Positions 8,307 to 16,888 of a stretch of DNA of 64,000 bases are shown here, in pieces (positions within the stretch are counted from its first letter, which is position 1; every line of letters starts with the position of its first letter). The position numbers and the translations under genes were made by a program. Where the stretch lies: the NCBI GenBank assembly GCA_019084025.1, contig JAHRBI010000002.1, positions 496,001-560,000 on the forward strand, given 5' to 3'. The DNA comes from Burkholderiaceae bacterium DAT-1 (lineage in GTDB: Bacteria > Pseudomonadota > Gammaproteobacteria > Burkholderiales > Chitinimonadaceae). Under the pieces are notes generated by a model that ran no database searches, had not been told where the DNA came from, and was given only the letters and a program-made list of their open reading frames with translations.

Positions 8307-9317
8307 ATGACCGACCGAATCCTGATCATCGCCCCGAGCTGGGTGGGCGACGCCGTGATGGCGCAGCCGCTGTACCGTCGCCTGAAAGACACCCGTCCGG
8401 GCTGCCACATTACGGTGATGGCACCTGCCTGGACACGTGCACTCGGCGACCGTATGCCGGAAGTGGATGCCACGCTGGATAATCCCTTTGCGCACGGCCA
8501 GCTGCGTCTGAAAGACCGCTGGAAGCTGGGGCGATCGATGCGTGGACAGTTTGATCAGGTCATCGTACTGCCGAACTCGCTTAAATCTGCGCTGTTGCCA
8601 TGGTTTGCCGGTATTGCCCGGCGGACGGGCTTTGTCGGCGAGGCGCGTTACGGTCTGCTCAATGACGCACGGCCGCTGGATAAAGCCGCACTGCCGATGA
8701 TGGTGGAACGCTTTGCAATTCTGGCGGAAGCGAAGGGTGGGCCTGTGCATAAGCCAGTCGGCTCACCGCGTTTCGCCATTGATCCTGCGCGTGCCGATGC
8801 CGCGCGTGTGGCACAGGGGCTGTCGCTGGATCGCCCTGTGGTGGCGTTTTGTCCGGGTGCTGAATATGGCCCGGCGAAACGCTGGCCTGCCCGTCACTTC
8901 GCGGCGCTGGCGGATCAGCTGCATGCTGAAGGCTATGCTGTATGGATGTTTGGCTCGGGCAAGGATGTCGAGCATACACAGGCAATAGCGTCTGCTGCGC
9001 AGGTCGAACTGGTCGATCTGGCCGGTAAAACCAGTCTGGATCAAGCTATTGATCTGCTGTCGCTGGTGAAGGTGGTGGTGAGCAATGATTCCGGCCTGAT
9101 GCATGTCGCAGCGGCGCTGGATAAGCCGATGGTGGCATTGTACGGTTCATCCAGCCCCGGATTTACACCACCGCTGACCGATAAGGCCGAGATTGTCTCG
9201 CTCGGCGTACCCTGCAGCCCGTGTTTCGAGCGCCAGTGCCCGCTCAAGCATTTCGACTGCATGGAGAAGATGGATGCGGAGCGGGTGCGGGCGGCGGTGA
9301 AGCGGGTGGTGGGGTAG
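8307..9317 (+). CDS. waaF: ADP-heptose:LPS heptosyltransferase II
   Basis: 336 residues, GT9 family. It adds the second L-glycero-D-manno-heptose to the LPS inner core at the cytoplasmic face of the inner membrane. Supporting motifs are the N-terminal ILIIAPSWVGDAVMAQPL, the donor-site CPGAEYGPAKRWP, DLAGKTSLDQAIDLLS, and VSNDSGLMHVAAAL with ALYGSSSPGFTPP. The Cys-rich end (CSPCFERQCPLKHFDC) is usual for WaaF. An in-frame upstream extension to 8166 overlaps the zinc-finger gene and lacks the family N-terminus, so ATG 8307 is preferred. Confidence 0.93.
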   Translation: MTDRILIIAPSWVGDAVMAQPLYRRLKDTRPGCHITVMAPAWTRALGDRMPEVDATLDNPFAHGQLRLKDRWKLGRSMRGQFDQVIVLPNSLKSALLPWFAGIARRTGFVGEARYGLLNDARPLDKAALPMMVERFAILAEAKGGPVHKPVGSPRFAIDPARADAARVAQGLSLDRPVVAFCPGAEYGPAKRWPARHFAALADQLHAEGYAVWMFGSGKDVEHTQAIASAAQVELVDLAGKTSLDQAIDLLSLVKVVVSNDSGLMHVAAALDKPMVALYGSSSPGFTPPLTDKAEIVSLGVPCSPCFERQCPLKHFDCMEKMDAERVRAAVKRVVG

Positions 9318-9320
9318 CGT

Positions 9321-9884
9321 TTACTTCAGTAGCTTGATCGGGGATGCATGCTGCGGATAGCGTCCTTTCTGGCCTTCATAGGCCTTGGCGATCTGCGCCA
9401 TGTCATAGTCTTCGTCGCCGGTGAGATGAATCACGGCTGCGAATCCCAATTTTTTGTTCTGATAATCGGTCACCCCGGCAATCAACGGCACCTGCGCAGC
9501 TAGTGCGATCCGGTAGAAGCCGGACTTCCAGCCTTCCGTACGTGAACGTGTGCCTTCAGGGGCGATGACCATGTGGAAGACATCATGTTGATCGAAGACT
9601 TCGCGCATGCGATCGACAAAGCCGGTGCGTTCGCGGCGATTGACCGAGACGCCGCCCAGCCAGCGCATGATCGGACCCATCGGGCCTTTGAACAACGTAT
9701 CTTTACCGACCCAGCGCGGACGAATCCCGACAGCCAGCAACCCGGAAAGGACAGCCAGCAAATCCCAGTTGGAGGTATGGGGATAGCCGATGACAACGGC
9801 CTTTTTAGGCACTTCCGGCAAGTCGATGAGCTGCCAGCCTGATAAACGCAATGCAAACCGAGCGGCCCGCTGTGTGAACTTCAT
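9321..9884 (-). CDS. 1-acylglycerol-3-phosphate-type acyltransferase
   Basis: 187 residues from ATG 9884. The PlsC-family acyltransferase motifs are in order: HTSNWD (HX4D catalytic motif), the GVSVNRRERTG block, IAPEGTRSR (the EGTRS block) and VPLIAGV. It probably moves an acyl group to a glycerol-phosphate or related acceptor at the inner membrane. It is short compared with PlsC (about 240) and resembles small family members annotated generally as acyltransferases. It is convergent with waaF, ending 3 bp from its stop. Confidence 0.85.
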   Translation of the reverse strand: MKFTQRAARFALRLSGWQLIDLPEVPKKAVVIGYPHTSNWDLLAVLSGLLAVGIRPRWVGKDTLFKGPMGPIMRWLGGVSVNRRERTGFVDRMREVFDQHDVFHMVIAPEGTRSRTEGWKSGFYRIALAAQVPLIAGVTDYQNKKLGFAAVIHLTGDEDYDMAQIAKAYEGQKGRYPQHASPIKLLK

Positions 9885-10014
9885 TCTTTTTCCTGATGGG
9901 CAAGGGTCTGCACAAAAAACAGAACAACCGTCCTCATTATACGGTATGAAGACAGGAATACCCTTGTCCGGCAGGCAGATGAAGTTTATCTGCAATGCGT
10001 TGCGTAAAGTTACG

Positions 10015-10227
10015 TTAGTCCTGCTCTTCCGGCATCAAAATCCACAATACAAGGTAGATGAACGCAGCTGCGCCACCTGCAAAGGCACCAACCACAAATG
10101 CCGCACGGATGATCCATGACGGTATGTCGGACACCTTTGCAATTCCACCGCATACACCGCCGATAGCGCGGTCGGATCGCGAGCGGGCTAGTTTCTTCAG
10201 GCCGGCTTTGAAATCGTTGTCAGACAT
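10015..10227 (-). CDS. PspC-domain membrane protein
   Basis: 70 residues. After a basic N-terminal stretch there is the PspC signature GGVCGGIAKVSDIP followed by one hydrophobic helix (IIRAAFVVGAFAGGAAAFIYLVLWILMP). PspC proteins take part in phage-shock/envelope-stress responses in the inner membrane, but stand-alone short forms like this are common and not proven to work with PspA; no psp genes are nearby. ATG 10227 follows a GAGGGAGG-type ribosome site. Confidence 0.85.
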   Translation of the reverse strand: MSDNDFKAGLKKLARSRSDRAIGGVCGGIAKVSDIPSWIIRAAFVVGAFAGGAAAFIYLVLWILMPEEQD

Positions 10228-10287
10228 GGTTCCTCCCTCTTGAAGCCGCTGCTGGCCAAGCGCACAAAGGCTAGCCAGCACACGCGG

Positions 10288-10773
10288 TTAATCGCGGAAA
10301 TTCTGGTACTGCAGCGGAAATTCAGTGATTTCCTTGCGCATCAGTGCAATGCAGTCCTGCAGATTGTCGCGCTTGGGTCCGGTCACGCGCACGGTATCAC
10401 CCTGAATCGAGGCCTGCACCTTCAGTTTGGAATCCTTGATGATGCGCACGATTTTCTTGGCCAGCTCGGTTTCTACGCCAACCTTGACGGTGACAACCTG
10501 CTTCACCTTGTTGCCACTGATTTTTTCCAGCTTGTCTTCATCCAGGCAGCGTACATCAACGCCTCGCTTGGTCAGCTTACCCATCAGAACTTCCTTGACC
10601 TGTTCGAGCTGGAAATCGTTGTCGGCGAACACGGTCAGCACCTTGGCGGCCTGTTCGATGCGGGCGTCGGAGCCTTTGAAGTCGAATCGGTTACCCACTT
10701 CCTTGTTGGCTTGTTCAACCGCGTTCTTGACTTCTACTTCATTGACTTCGGAAACAATATCAAAAGAGGGCAT
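10288..10773 (-). CDS. yajQ: YajQ-family nucleotide-binding protein
   Basis: 161 residues, full length for the YajQ/DUF520 family: N-terminal [20 protein letters not shown], then [17 protein letters not shown], a long KVKQVVTVK strand and the C-terminal [16 protein letters not shown]. Members bind nucleotides; some are reported to bind cyclic di-GMP. Cytosolic. A single gene with its own start, 60 bp upstream of the PspC gene on the same strand, so the two could be co-transcribed. Confidence 0.92.
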   Translation of the reverse strand: MPSFDIVSEVNEVEVKNAVEQANKEVGNRFDFKGSDARIEQAAKVLTVFADNDFQLEQVKEVLMGKLTKRGVDVRCLDEDKLEKISGNKVKQVVTVKVGVETELAKKIVRIIKDSKLKVQASIQGDTVRVTGPKRDNLQDCIALMRKEITEFPLQYQNFRD

Positions 10774-10902
10774 GATTCAATCCTGTAAAAAACGCCAGAT
10801 TCAGCAAACCCTGTATTGTAACCGATTGGGACTGGTCGGGTGTGGTGTGAAGGGGCACCCCTATCTTGAACCTCAAAGAGGGCTGCCCTCATCCGCTATC
10901 CG

Positions 10903-11385
10903 TTACGCATCAGCACGTCGCATGATCATGATCCAGTTGGTTTCCCAGCTTTTGCCGCCGTCATCAGACATGGCCTGTTCCCAGCGAGGTGTGGGCGAAT
11001 CGGTATCAAGCCAGGAATAGCGAACTCGAATCGGACGCCTATCCAGTGTGTCATCGCATTCGAAAGTGCCAACGCCCTGTTCGAATCTACCCACTACCGG
11101 TGGCAGCAAGACGCCCGAGGTATCCAGACCGCCACTGACATTGTCCAGCCAGTAAATTGACCAGCATTCAACGCGTGGATCAAAAATTCGCAGTGACATA
11201 CCAACGAATCCGGGACGCCAGGATTCTGCAATGAAGTCATCGTAATTTCCGATTCCGCCTGGTAGTGGCCGATTGCATTGATGCGCTGTAAACGTTTCCC
11301 ATTCAGTGCAGCCCTGCAGCCGTGTGCGCAGACGCTGGTTTTCAATGATCCAGGTGCCTAGCAGGAAGTCGAATGCGTGTTTCAT
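10903..11385 (-). CDS. Hypothetical protein, lipocalin-like/DUF1579-like
   Basis: 160 residues without signal peptide. The sequence opens FDFLLGTWIIENQRLRTRL and continues with alternating beta-strand segments (SLRIFDPRVECWSIYWLDN, GRFEQGVGTFECDD, RVRYSWLD, PRWEQAMSDDGGKSWETNW). This looks like the small beta-barrel proteins that act as ligand-binding or heme-binding domains (DUF1579-like), which I infer from pattern only. Its ATG overlaps the stop of the NIPSNAP gene by 4 bp, so the two proteins are translationally coupled. Confidence 0.7.
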   Translation of the reverse strand: MKHAFDFLLGTWIIENQRLRTRLQGCTEWETFTAHQCNRPLPGGIGNYDDFIAESWRPGFVGMSLRIFDPRVECWSIYWLDNVSGGLDTSGVLLPPVVGRFEQGVGTFECDDTLDRRPIRVRYSWLDTDSPTPRWEQAMSDDGGKSWETNWIMIMRRADA

Positions 11386-11729
11386 GAGTTGTCCATTAAT
11401 GAAGAATATTGATCGAGCAATTGGCTACCCGCTAGCACGACATCGATACTGTTTTCGATACAGGCGATAATTGCTTCGCGGGGGCCCCGGCGCCAGGCTG
11501 TACTGGCATAAAAGTTATTCTGGCTTTGTTCCCGATGGGCGAGGTCGCGATAGGCACGTATCAGGATGTATCGATCGTCACTATGCAGGGATGGGTTCGC
11601 TGCAAGCACGACTTCGCCTGCGGCGCGCAGCAGGGGGACTGACTGTGTTGTGACCAAGTAATGAAAGCGCGCACCACAGCCGGGTTTCAGCTGGTAGGTC
11701 CGAATTTCGATCATGCCGTCGTGATACAT
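11382..11729 (-). CDS. NIPSNAP-family protein
   Basis: 115 residues starting at ATG 11729 behind a strong GGGGAGGG box. MIEIRTYQLKPGCGARFHYL near the start and the RYILIRAYRDLAHREQSQN strand-helix match the NIPSNAP dimeric ferredoxin-like fold. Function is unknown for most bacterial members. It is the first gene of a two-gene unit that is divergent from an Lrp-type regulator, which makes the regulator a candidate controller of the pair. Confidence 0.78.
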   Translation of the reverse strand: MYHDGMIEIRTYQLKPGCGARFHYLVTTQSVPLLRAAGEVVLAANPSLHSDDRYILIRAYRDLAHREQSQNNFYASTAWRRGPREAIIACIENSIDVVLAGSQLLDQYSSLMDNS

Positions 11730-11845
11730 GTTCCCTCCCCAAAAGATGGAACATGATAGAGTCTGGACTGTCTGCGTCACATGGCACTTCTAAGGTTATT
11801 TCGGGGTACAAGGCCTACAATTGAAAGTGTTTGCCGAGGTTTGCT

Positions 11846-12304
11846 TTGACTTTTGAATTAGACAGTTACGATCGAAAAATGATCGCATTGCTGCAGGAGG
11901 ATGCGCGCATCAGCCTGTCTGAAATCGGGCGCCGGATTCATCTGACTTCGCCTGCTGTGGGGGAGCGCGTGCGTCGCCTTGAGGAAGCGGGTGTGATCAA
12001 GGGGTATGGCGCGCATATCAACTTACGCGCCTTGGGATATAGTTTTGAGGCGCTGATCAATGTCACCGTGCAATCGCATGATGAACTGGATGCATGGGCA
12101 AGCCGGCATCCTGAAGTGCTGGCCGCGCATGCCACGACGGGCAATCATTGCGCGCAATTAAGAGTGGCACTGACTTCCCCTGAACATTTACAGGCAGTGC
12201 TGAAGTCGCTCGGCCAGCTTGGTACGACCTCTACGGCGGTCATTCTTTCCACTCAGTTTGAGCACCGGCCGCGAGTCTGTGCGGACCTGATACCCATCGA
12301 GTAA
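11846..12304 (+). CDS. Lrp/AsnC-family transcriptional regulator
   Basis: 152 residues. The N-terminal winged helix is typical: DSYDRKMIALLQEDARISLS, then EIGRRIHLTSPAVGERVRRLEEAGVI. The C-terminal RAM/AsnC ligand-binding domain follows (GYSFEALINVTV, HATTGNHCAQLRVAL, STAVILS). No ATG fits the frame; TTG 11846 has a CGAGG box 7 bases upstream, and TTG 11831 is an alternative. Divergent from the NIPSNAP pair. Such regulators usually respond to amino acids; the effector is unknown. Confidence 0.87.
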   Translation: MTFELDSYDRKMIALLQEDARISLSEIGRRIHLTSPAVGERVRRLEEAGVIKGYGAHINLRALGYSFEALINVTVQSHDELDAWASRHPEVLAAHATTGNHCAQLRVALTSPEHLQAVLKSLGQLGTTSTAVILSTQFEHRPRVCADLIPIE

Positions 12305-12342
12305 ACAGGTCGGCACTGTGTCTTCCTGCTTTGCCGGTGTCT

Positions 12343-13551
12343 TTATGGCCCCAGCTTATCCGCCTTGCGTAGCGCCGGAAAGCCGCGCATCCATAGCGCA
12401 ACCACCAGCAGTGTGCCTACGCCGCCGACCGCTACACTGCCAACCGTGCCAAACCACGCCGCAGTGACCCCGGACTCGAATTCTCCCAGCTGATTCGATG
12501 CCCCGATGAATAACGAATTGACCGAACCCACGCGGCCGCGCATCTCATCTGGCGTATGCAATTGCATCAGCGCCGAGCGAATCACTACGCTGACCATATC
12601 TGCCGCACCCATGACGATCAGCACGGCAAGCGATAACCAGAAGGATTCTGACAGACCAAATAGAATGGTCATCAGGCCGAAAATAGCCACGGCGACAAAC
12701 ATCTTCAGGCCAACCTGCTGCGATGGCGGATGAGCCGTGAGATAGAAAGACATCAAGAGCGCGCCCATGGCGGGGGCTGCTCGCAGTAAGCCCAACCCCC
12801 AGGGGCCGACGTGCAGGATATCGTGCGCGAACACGGGTAGAAGTGCAGTCGCGCCGCCGAGAAGTACAGCAAATAAGTCGAGCGAAATGGCACCGAGTAG
12901 AAATGGATGTGACTGAATGAAGCGGATGCCCGCCAGCAAGGAGTCGAGACGCGAGCCCTGGGTGACCTGTCCATTTGGTACGGTTGGCAGGCTCAGTGAA
13001 AAGATAATGGCCAGCGTCATCAGGATGGTAGTGAGTCCGAATACGCCGGTTTCACTGAAAGCATACAGAAATCCGCCGATGGCCGGACCTGCAATAATGG
13101 CTGCTTGTGATGAGGCTGCATTGGCGGCAACCGCACGCGGCAAGATGGCCTGGTCGACTAGATGCGGCAAAACCGCCTGCGATGCGGGCATCTCGACTGT
13201 TCGGCCAGCCCCCACTGCCAGTGAAGCAATAAAAATCAGCTCGCGACTGATCCAGTGGTTAAGCATGGCAAATACCAGCAAACCGGCACCGGCAGCTTGT
13301 ACACACTGCGATAGTGCCATCAACCTGCGGCGATCATGGCGGTCGACCCATTCACCCGCATGCAGAACCAGCAGCAAGCGTGGCAGGAACTGTAAGAGCC
13401 CTACATAGCCCAAGTCGATGACACTGTGGGTCAGATCGTACATTTGCCAGCCAATGGCAACGCCGAGCATCTGGTTGGCACTGACCGAACACATGCGCGA
13501 CAGCCAGAAGCGGGAAAACAGGCGATTACGGAACAACGAAGCGTCGGACAT
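12343..13551 (-). CDS. MFS transporter, EntS-like exporter
   Basis: 402 residues with about 12 hydrophobic segments. The N-terminal part has the conserved loop between TM2 and TM3 (GEWVDRHDRRRLM, MFS motif A variant), and DEMRGRVGSVNSLFIGASNQLGEFESG late in the protein matches the MFS_3/EntS group, known for enterobactin and drug export. It sits in the inner membrane and probably exports a small molecule by proton antiport. No siderophore genes are adjacent, so the substrate is open. Confidence 0.85.
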   Translation of the reverse strand: MSDASLFRNRLFSRFWLSRMCSVSANQMLGVAIGWQMYDLTHSVIDLGYVGLLQFLPRLLLVLHAGEWVDRHDRRRLMALSQCVQAAGAGLLVFAMLNHWISRELIFIASLAVGAGRTVEMPASQAVLPHLVDQAILPRAVAANAASSQAAIIAGPAIGGFLYAFSETGVFGLTTILMTLAIIFSLSLPTVPNGQVTQGSRLDSLLAGIRFIQSHPFLLGAISLDLFAVLLGGATALLPVFAHDILHVGPWGLGLLRAAPAMGALLMSFYLTAHPPSQQVGLKMFVAVAIFGLMTILFGLSESFWLSLAVLIVMGAADMVSVVIRSALMQLHTPDEMRGRVGSVNSLFIGASNQLGEFESGVTAAWFGTVGSVAVGGVGTLLVVALWMRGFPALRKADKLGP

Positions 13552-13615
13552 GGGCGGGCTTTCTGAAGCAAGCCCGCATTTTAGTCGATTTACTTCGCTG
13601 CGTCCGACTGGTGCC

Positions 13616-14239
13616 TTATTCAGGTTTGCCTGTGCCGTTCACAACCAATGGCCGGGTGTGATCGCGTGCTTCCCAGTTGCTGCGTGTAAGGCTGTTGAGC
13701 ACGTGGTCGTGCCACAGGCCATTGATCAGCAGATAGTCCTTTGCATAACCTTCGCGCACAAATCCCAGCTTGGCGAGTAGGCGTTCGCTGCGCGCGTTGT
13801 CCGGAATATGGTTGGCAGAAATGCGATGCAGATTGAAATGCTGGAATGCAAACTGGATTGCCAGCTTCAAGGCATCGTGCATGGTGCCTTTTCCCCATAG
13901 GGTGTGATCAAGCGCGTAGCCCAGATTCGCACTGTGCGCGGGATAACTATTGAGGCTTGAGAAGTTGATGTCACCCAGCACGCGCGAACTGTCGTGCGTA
14001 AAGATAAACAGATTGCAGGATTGCTGCTGGTCGAACAGTTTTCGATTGGTTTCGACCCGCATCTCCCAGAAGGGATCGGAGTAGAAGCTCTCCGGACGCT
14101 TGGGGGTGAACGGGGCGTGGGTGTCGCGGTTGCGCCGGAAAAAATCGACGATGGCCGGACAATCACGATGGTCGGCAAGACGGATGATGAAATCCGCATG
14201 CTCGAGCATCGGGGGGTGATTTCTCGGGCGGGCATCCAT
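13616..14239 (-). CDS. GNAT acetyltransferase, RimJ/RimL-like
   Basis: 207 residues. The GNAT fold is clear: N-terminal IIRLADHRDCPAIVDFF, FIFTHDSSRVLGDINFSS, the acetyl-CoA loop region LGYALDHTLWGKGTMHDALK, and the C-terminal HRISANHIPDNARSERLLAKLGFVREGYAKDYLLINGLWHD, which is the RimJ/RimL ribosomal-protein N-acetyltransferase pattern. It probably acetylates an N-terminus or small amine. ATG 14239 and an internal ATG 11 codons later are both possible starts. Confidence 0.87.
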   Translation of the reverse strand: MDARPRNHPPMLEHADFIIRLADHRDCPAIVDFFRRNRDTHAPFTPKRPESFYSDPFWEMRVETNRKLFDQQQSCNLFIFTHDSSRVLGDINFSSLNSYPAHSANLGYALDHTLWGKGTMHDALKLAIQFAFQHFNLHRISANHIPDNARSERLLAKLGFVREGYAKDYLLINGLWHDHVLNSLTRSNWEARDHTRPLVVNGTGKPE

Positions 14240-14395
14240 GGGGGTGTCACTTTTTAGGGGTGAATATATTTATTTGCACCTATTTGAGACGCACCGCTAC
14301 CAGGACGTCAATAGCTAATGAGTGAAAAAGAAAGTGGTACGCATGAACAAGAAAAATTGCAGGCTAAGTTCGTGACGGATATAGAGCGTAAGCAA

Positions 14396-14423
14396 AAGAG
14401 GAAGAATTGGCTTTCTTCCTCTT
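14396..14423 (-). terminator. Rho-independent terminator of the cytochrome pair
   Basis: A perfect 11-bp inverted repeat AAGAGGAAGAA / TTCTTCCTCTT with a 6-base loop, 34 bp past the end of the downstream cytochrome gene on the minus strand, where it runs into TTTGCTT. The 207-bp interval holding it has no other convincing gene. Confidence 0.65.
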
Positions 14424-14456
14424 GTTGTTTGCGTAACACAGTTGCTGGGTGTGAGA

Positions 14457-14780
14457 TTAGCGTGTCTGATTCAATTTGCTGGATTGCGAAGCAAACCAGG
14501 CAGCCAGATTATCAATATCCGCCTTGCTCAGTGGCTTGGCCATGCCCGCCATGATGGCATTGTTGCGATCGCCACTCTGGTAAGCTTTCAATGCCTGACG
14601 GAGATAATCAGCATGCTGACCTGCGAGTACGGGATATTGCGGATTGGTGCTTTTTCCGTCGGCGTTATGGCAGGCAGCGCATAGTTGCGTCGCCTTTTCC
14701 TGTCCAGCTTTGAGATCTGCTGCATGTAGCAGTCCTGCCGCTGCAAGGAGACCCACGCAGGCGATGAGGCGAGACTTCAT
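14457..14780 (-). CDS. Small periplasmic cytochrome c
   Basis: 107 residues: signal peptide (KSRLIACVGLLAAAGLLHA), heme-binding CAACH, then the class I fold with an axial-Met candidate in IMAGMAKPLSKADIDNLAAW. It belongs to the cytochrome c553/c554-type monoheme proteins that shuttle electrons in the periplasm. It is closely related in layout to the gene 10 bp upstream (both share GQHADYL.ALKAY), so the two are tandem duplicates, likely one transcript. Confidence 0.9.
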   Translation of the reverse strand: MKSRLIACVGLLAAAGLLHAADLKAGQEKATQLCAACHNADGKSTNPQYPVLAGQHADYLRQALKAYQSGDRNNAIMAGMAKPLSKADIDNLAAWFASQSSKLNQTR

Positions 14781-14790
14781 GGGGCGCTCC

Positions 14791-15123
14791 TTATTGTTTG
14801 GCAGTGTAGAAGGCGGCCAGATCCAGCATGTCCTGTTCGGACAGCTGGGCTGCAATGGCTCGCATCGTAGGGTGCTTGCGGGCACCGGATTTGTAGGCTT
14901 TGAGTGCTTCAACCAGATAGTCGGCATGCTGACCACTGATCTTGGGGACGGAATACACCGCAGGGAAAGCAGTCTTGTAATCGGGGATTTGATGGCAGCC
15001 AACACACATGGTGTTCTTTTTCGCGCCATCGGCAGCATTCCCTTTAGGCGCGTCGGCAGCATGCGCGGTCACAGGCAGCACAAGTGCTGCCAGCGCGAGC
15101 AGGCGCAAGGCTCTTTGATGCAT
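14791..15123 (-). CDS. Small periplasmic cytochrome c
   Basis: 110 residues: signal peptide (ALRLLALAALVLPVTAHA), a Lys/Gly-rich linker, heme motif CVGCH, the shared segment ISGQHADYLVEALKAYKSG and an axial-Met candidate in PTMRAIAAQLSEQDMLDLAAFY. A monoheme class I cytochrome, first gene of a tandem pair. The partner oxidase or reductase is not in the window. ATG 15123 is preferred over an upstream in-frame extension because it places the signal peptide at the N-terminus. Confidence 0.9.
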   Translation of the reverse strand: MHQRALRLLALAALVLPVTAHAADAPKGNAADGAKKNTMCVGCHQIPDYKTAFPAVYSVPKISGQHADYLVEALKAYKSGARKHPTMRAIAAQLSEQDMLDLAAFYTAKQ

Positions 15124-15258
15124 TGTCTTCTCCTGATGTTTTCTATGGCACGCCGCCCACCCAGACGACAGGGGTGCAGCATGCGTAGCAGTGTGCCGCA
15201 AAATCACTTGAGGAATCTCAATAGTCTGCTTTGAATGCCGTAAAAACAACAACCTGTG

Positions 15259-16050
15259 TCAGGATTTACGCAGTGGATCGGGGAGGGTTGATTGCGTATC
15301 AAGCGCCGGGACAGGGGCGGCACGCACGCGCACTTTTTTCCATTTTGGCGCGACCAGCCGCATGCCCTGCACGCGTTTCACCGCTTCGATGCCATAAAAT
15401 GCCCCTCCGACCGGATTGAAACGATGGCCGGAAAATTCGAGGCATTCGAAGCGTGTCAGCCAGCTTTCGCGCTGGAAAGGCGGTGCGAAGCACATCAGAC
15501 GGGTAGAGGCGATCTGGAAGCCCATCAGGGCAAGCCAGTCTTTTACACGCGGCACGTTCAGAAAATTGGCGTGCCAGGGGGCACCACGCTTTCGCAGCAC
15601 AAAGCGGCTGGCACCCCACAGACTCCAGGGATTAAAGCCGGTAATCAGTAATCGGCCTTCCGGCATTAGCACGCGTTCGGCCTCGCGTAACACCTGATGC
15701 GGATCAGCATGAAAATCGAGCGTGTGCGCCATTACCAGCAAATCGACCGACTGGCTGGCAAAGGGGAGGGCCATGGGATCGCACAGAATATCGTTTGCAT
15801 GCTGGTGACCTGCGCGGATACGTACAGGAATCCGGTTGTTACGCAGTAAATCGTGTTCGGGCAATTCGAGCTGGATCGCGTAGAATCCGAACAGGTCGGC
15901 CACAGTATGGTCGATCCAGTCGCTTTCCCGGCGCATCAGATATCGTCCCGGCTGCGTTGTCAGCCAGTCGGCAAATTCATCGGCGCGGCGCGTATCCATG
16001 CCGCACGGTTTGCTGGTATCTGCGAGCGCGTTGTCACTCAGGTGTGTCAT
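15259..16050 (-). CDS. SAM-dependent methyltransferase, class I
   Basis: 263 residues. Methyltransferase_11-type motifs: DPMALPFASQSVDLLVMAHTLDFHADPHQVLREAERVL-like central region (post-I to motif III) and GRLLITGFNPWSLWGASRFV. This protein is commonly encoded back to back with gloB in beta- and gammaproteobacteria; its substrate is not established. The longest start, ATG 16050, shares two bases with the gloB ATG; an internal ATG at residue 18 (MDTRRADEFADWL) would give a more typical N-terminus and a 50-bp divergent gap. Confidence 0.85.
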   Translation of the reverse strand: MTHLSDNALADTSKPCGMDTRRADEFADWLTTQPGRYLMRRESDWIDHTVADLFGFYAIQLELPEHDLLRNNRIPVRIRAGHQHANDILCDPMALPFASQSVDLLVMAHTLDFHADPHQVLREAERVLMPEGRLLITGFNPWSLWGASRFVLRKRGAPWHANFLNVPRVKDWLALMGFQIASTRLMCFAPPFQRESWLTRFECLEFSGHRFNPVGGAFYGIEAVKRVQGMRLVAPKWKKVRVRAAPVPALDTQSTLPDPLRKS

Positions 16051-16804
16051 GGTGCAGATTTTCCCGATCCCGATTCTCTCAGATAATTATATCTGGACGA
16101 TTCGCAAAGATTCATCCCTGATCATCGTTGATCCGGGTGAGTCTACGCCTGTCTTTGCCTGGATGGATAGTCAGGGTCTGGCACCCGATGCCATTGTGCT
16201 GACGCACCATCATGCAGATCATATTGGCGGGGTAGATGAGATCGTGGCGCGGTGGCCGGTGCCGGTATACGGCTCTGCCCGTATTACTCAGGTGACGCAC
16301 CCCGTGGGCGAGGGTGACCGGATCAAGATTGGCTGCATCGAGCTGGATGTCTGGTGCGTGCCGGGGCACACGCTCGATCATCTGGCTTATGTGGGCGAAG
16401 GGCTGGTGCTGTGCGGGGATACGCTGTTCGGCGGCGGGTGCGGCCGTCTGTTTGAAGGTACGCCCGAGGAGATGCATGCGTCCCTCCAGCGACTCGCCAG
16501 CCTGCCGGCAGATACGCTGGTATGTTGTACCCATGAATATACGCTGGGCAATCTGCGCTTTGCCCTGACCATCGAGCCGGATAACCAAGCCCTGATTGCG
16601 CGCATGCAGCGTGATGCCGCTGCCCGTGAGCGGAACGAGCCGACGCTGCCGTCCACCATCGCGCTTGAGCGGGACACCAATCCCTTTTTGCGGGTGGATG
16701 TGCCGGCTGTGCGACAGGCTGCTGTCAAAATGGATGCCAGCGTGGACAGTACGGTTGCTTGCTTTGCGGCTCTGCGCCGTGCCAAGGATACCTTTCGAGG
16801 ATAG
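16049..16804 (+). CDS. gloB: Hydroxyacylglutathione hydrolase (glyoxalase II)
   Basis: 251 residues, metallo-beta-lactamase fold. It hydrolyses S-lactoylglutathione to lactate and glutathione in methylglyoxal detoxification. The dinuclear metal site is complete: THHHADHIGG, the VPGHTLDHLAY His, CGDTLFGGGCGR Asp and TLVCCTHEYTL His. The C-terminal substrate-binding domain includes NEPTLPSTIALERDTNPFLR. Start codon overlaps that of the divergent methyltransferase; expression must be set from within both coding starts or from a later methyltransferase start. Confidence 0.95.
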   Translation: MVQIFPIPILSDNYIWTIRKDSSLIIVDPGESTPVFAWMDSQGLAPDAIVLTHHHADHIGGVDEIVARWPVPVYGSARITQVTHPVGEGDRIKIGCIELDVWCVPGHTLDHLAYVGEGLVLCGDTLFGGGCGRLFEGTPEEMHASLQRLASLPADTLVCCTHEYTLGNLRFALTIEPDNQALIARMQRDAAARERNEPTLPSTIALERDTNPFLRVDVPAVRQAAVKMDASVDSTVACFAALRRAKDTFRG

Positions 16805-16888
16805 GCGCGGATTGTGCAAGATTGACGTTGATGGGGCTGGTGGTTACCATCGGGCGTTGATTTCTACCAACTTTACCCTTGGGCAAAC

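Noticed and set aside
14318-14554. Open frame over the cytochrome terminator
   Set aside because: It runs through the terminator hairpin and antisense into the cytochrome c gene; no features of a real protein.
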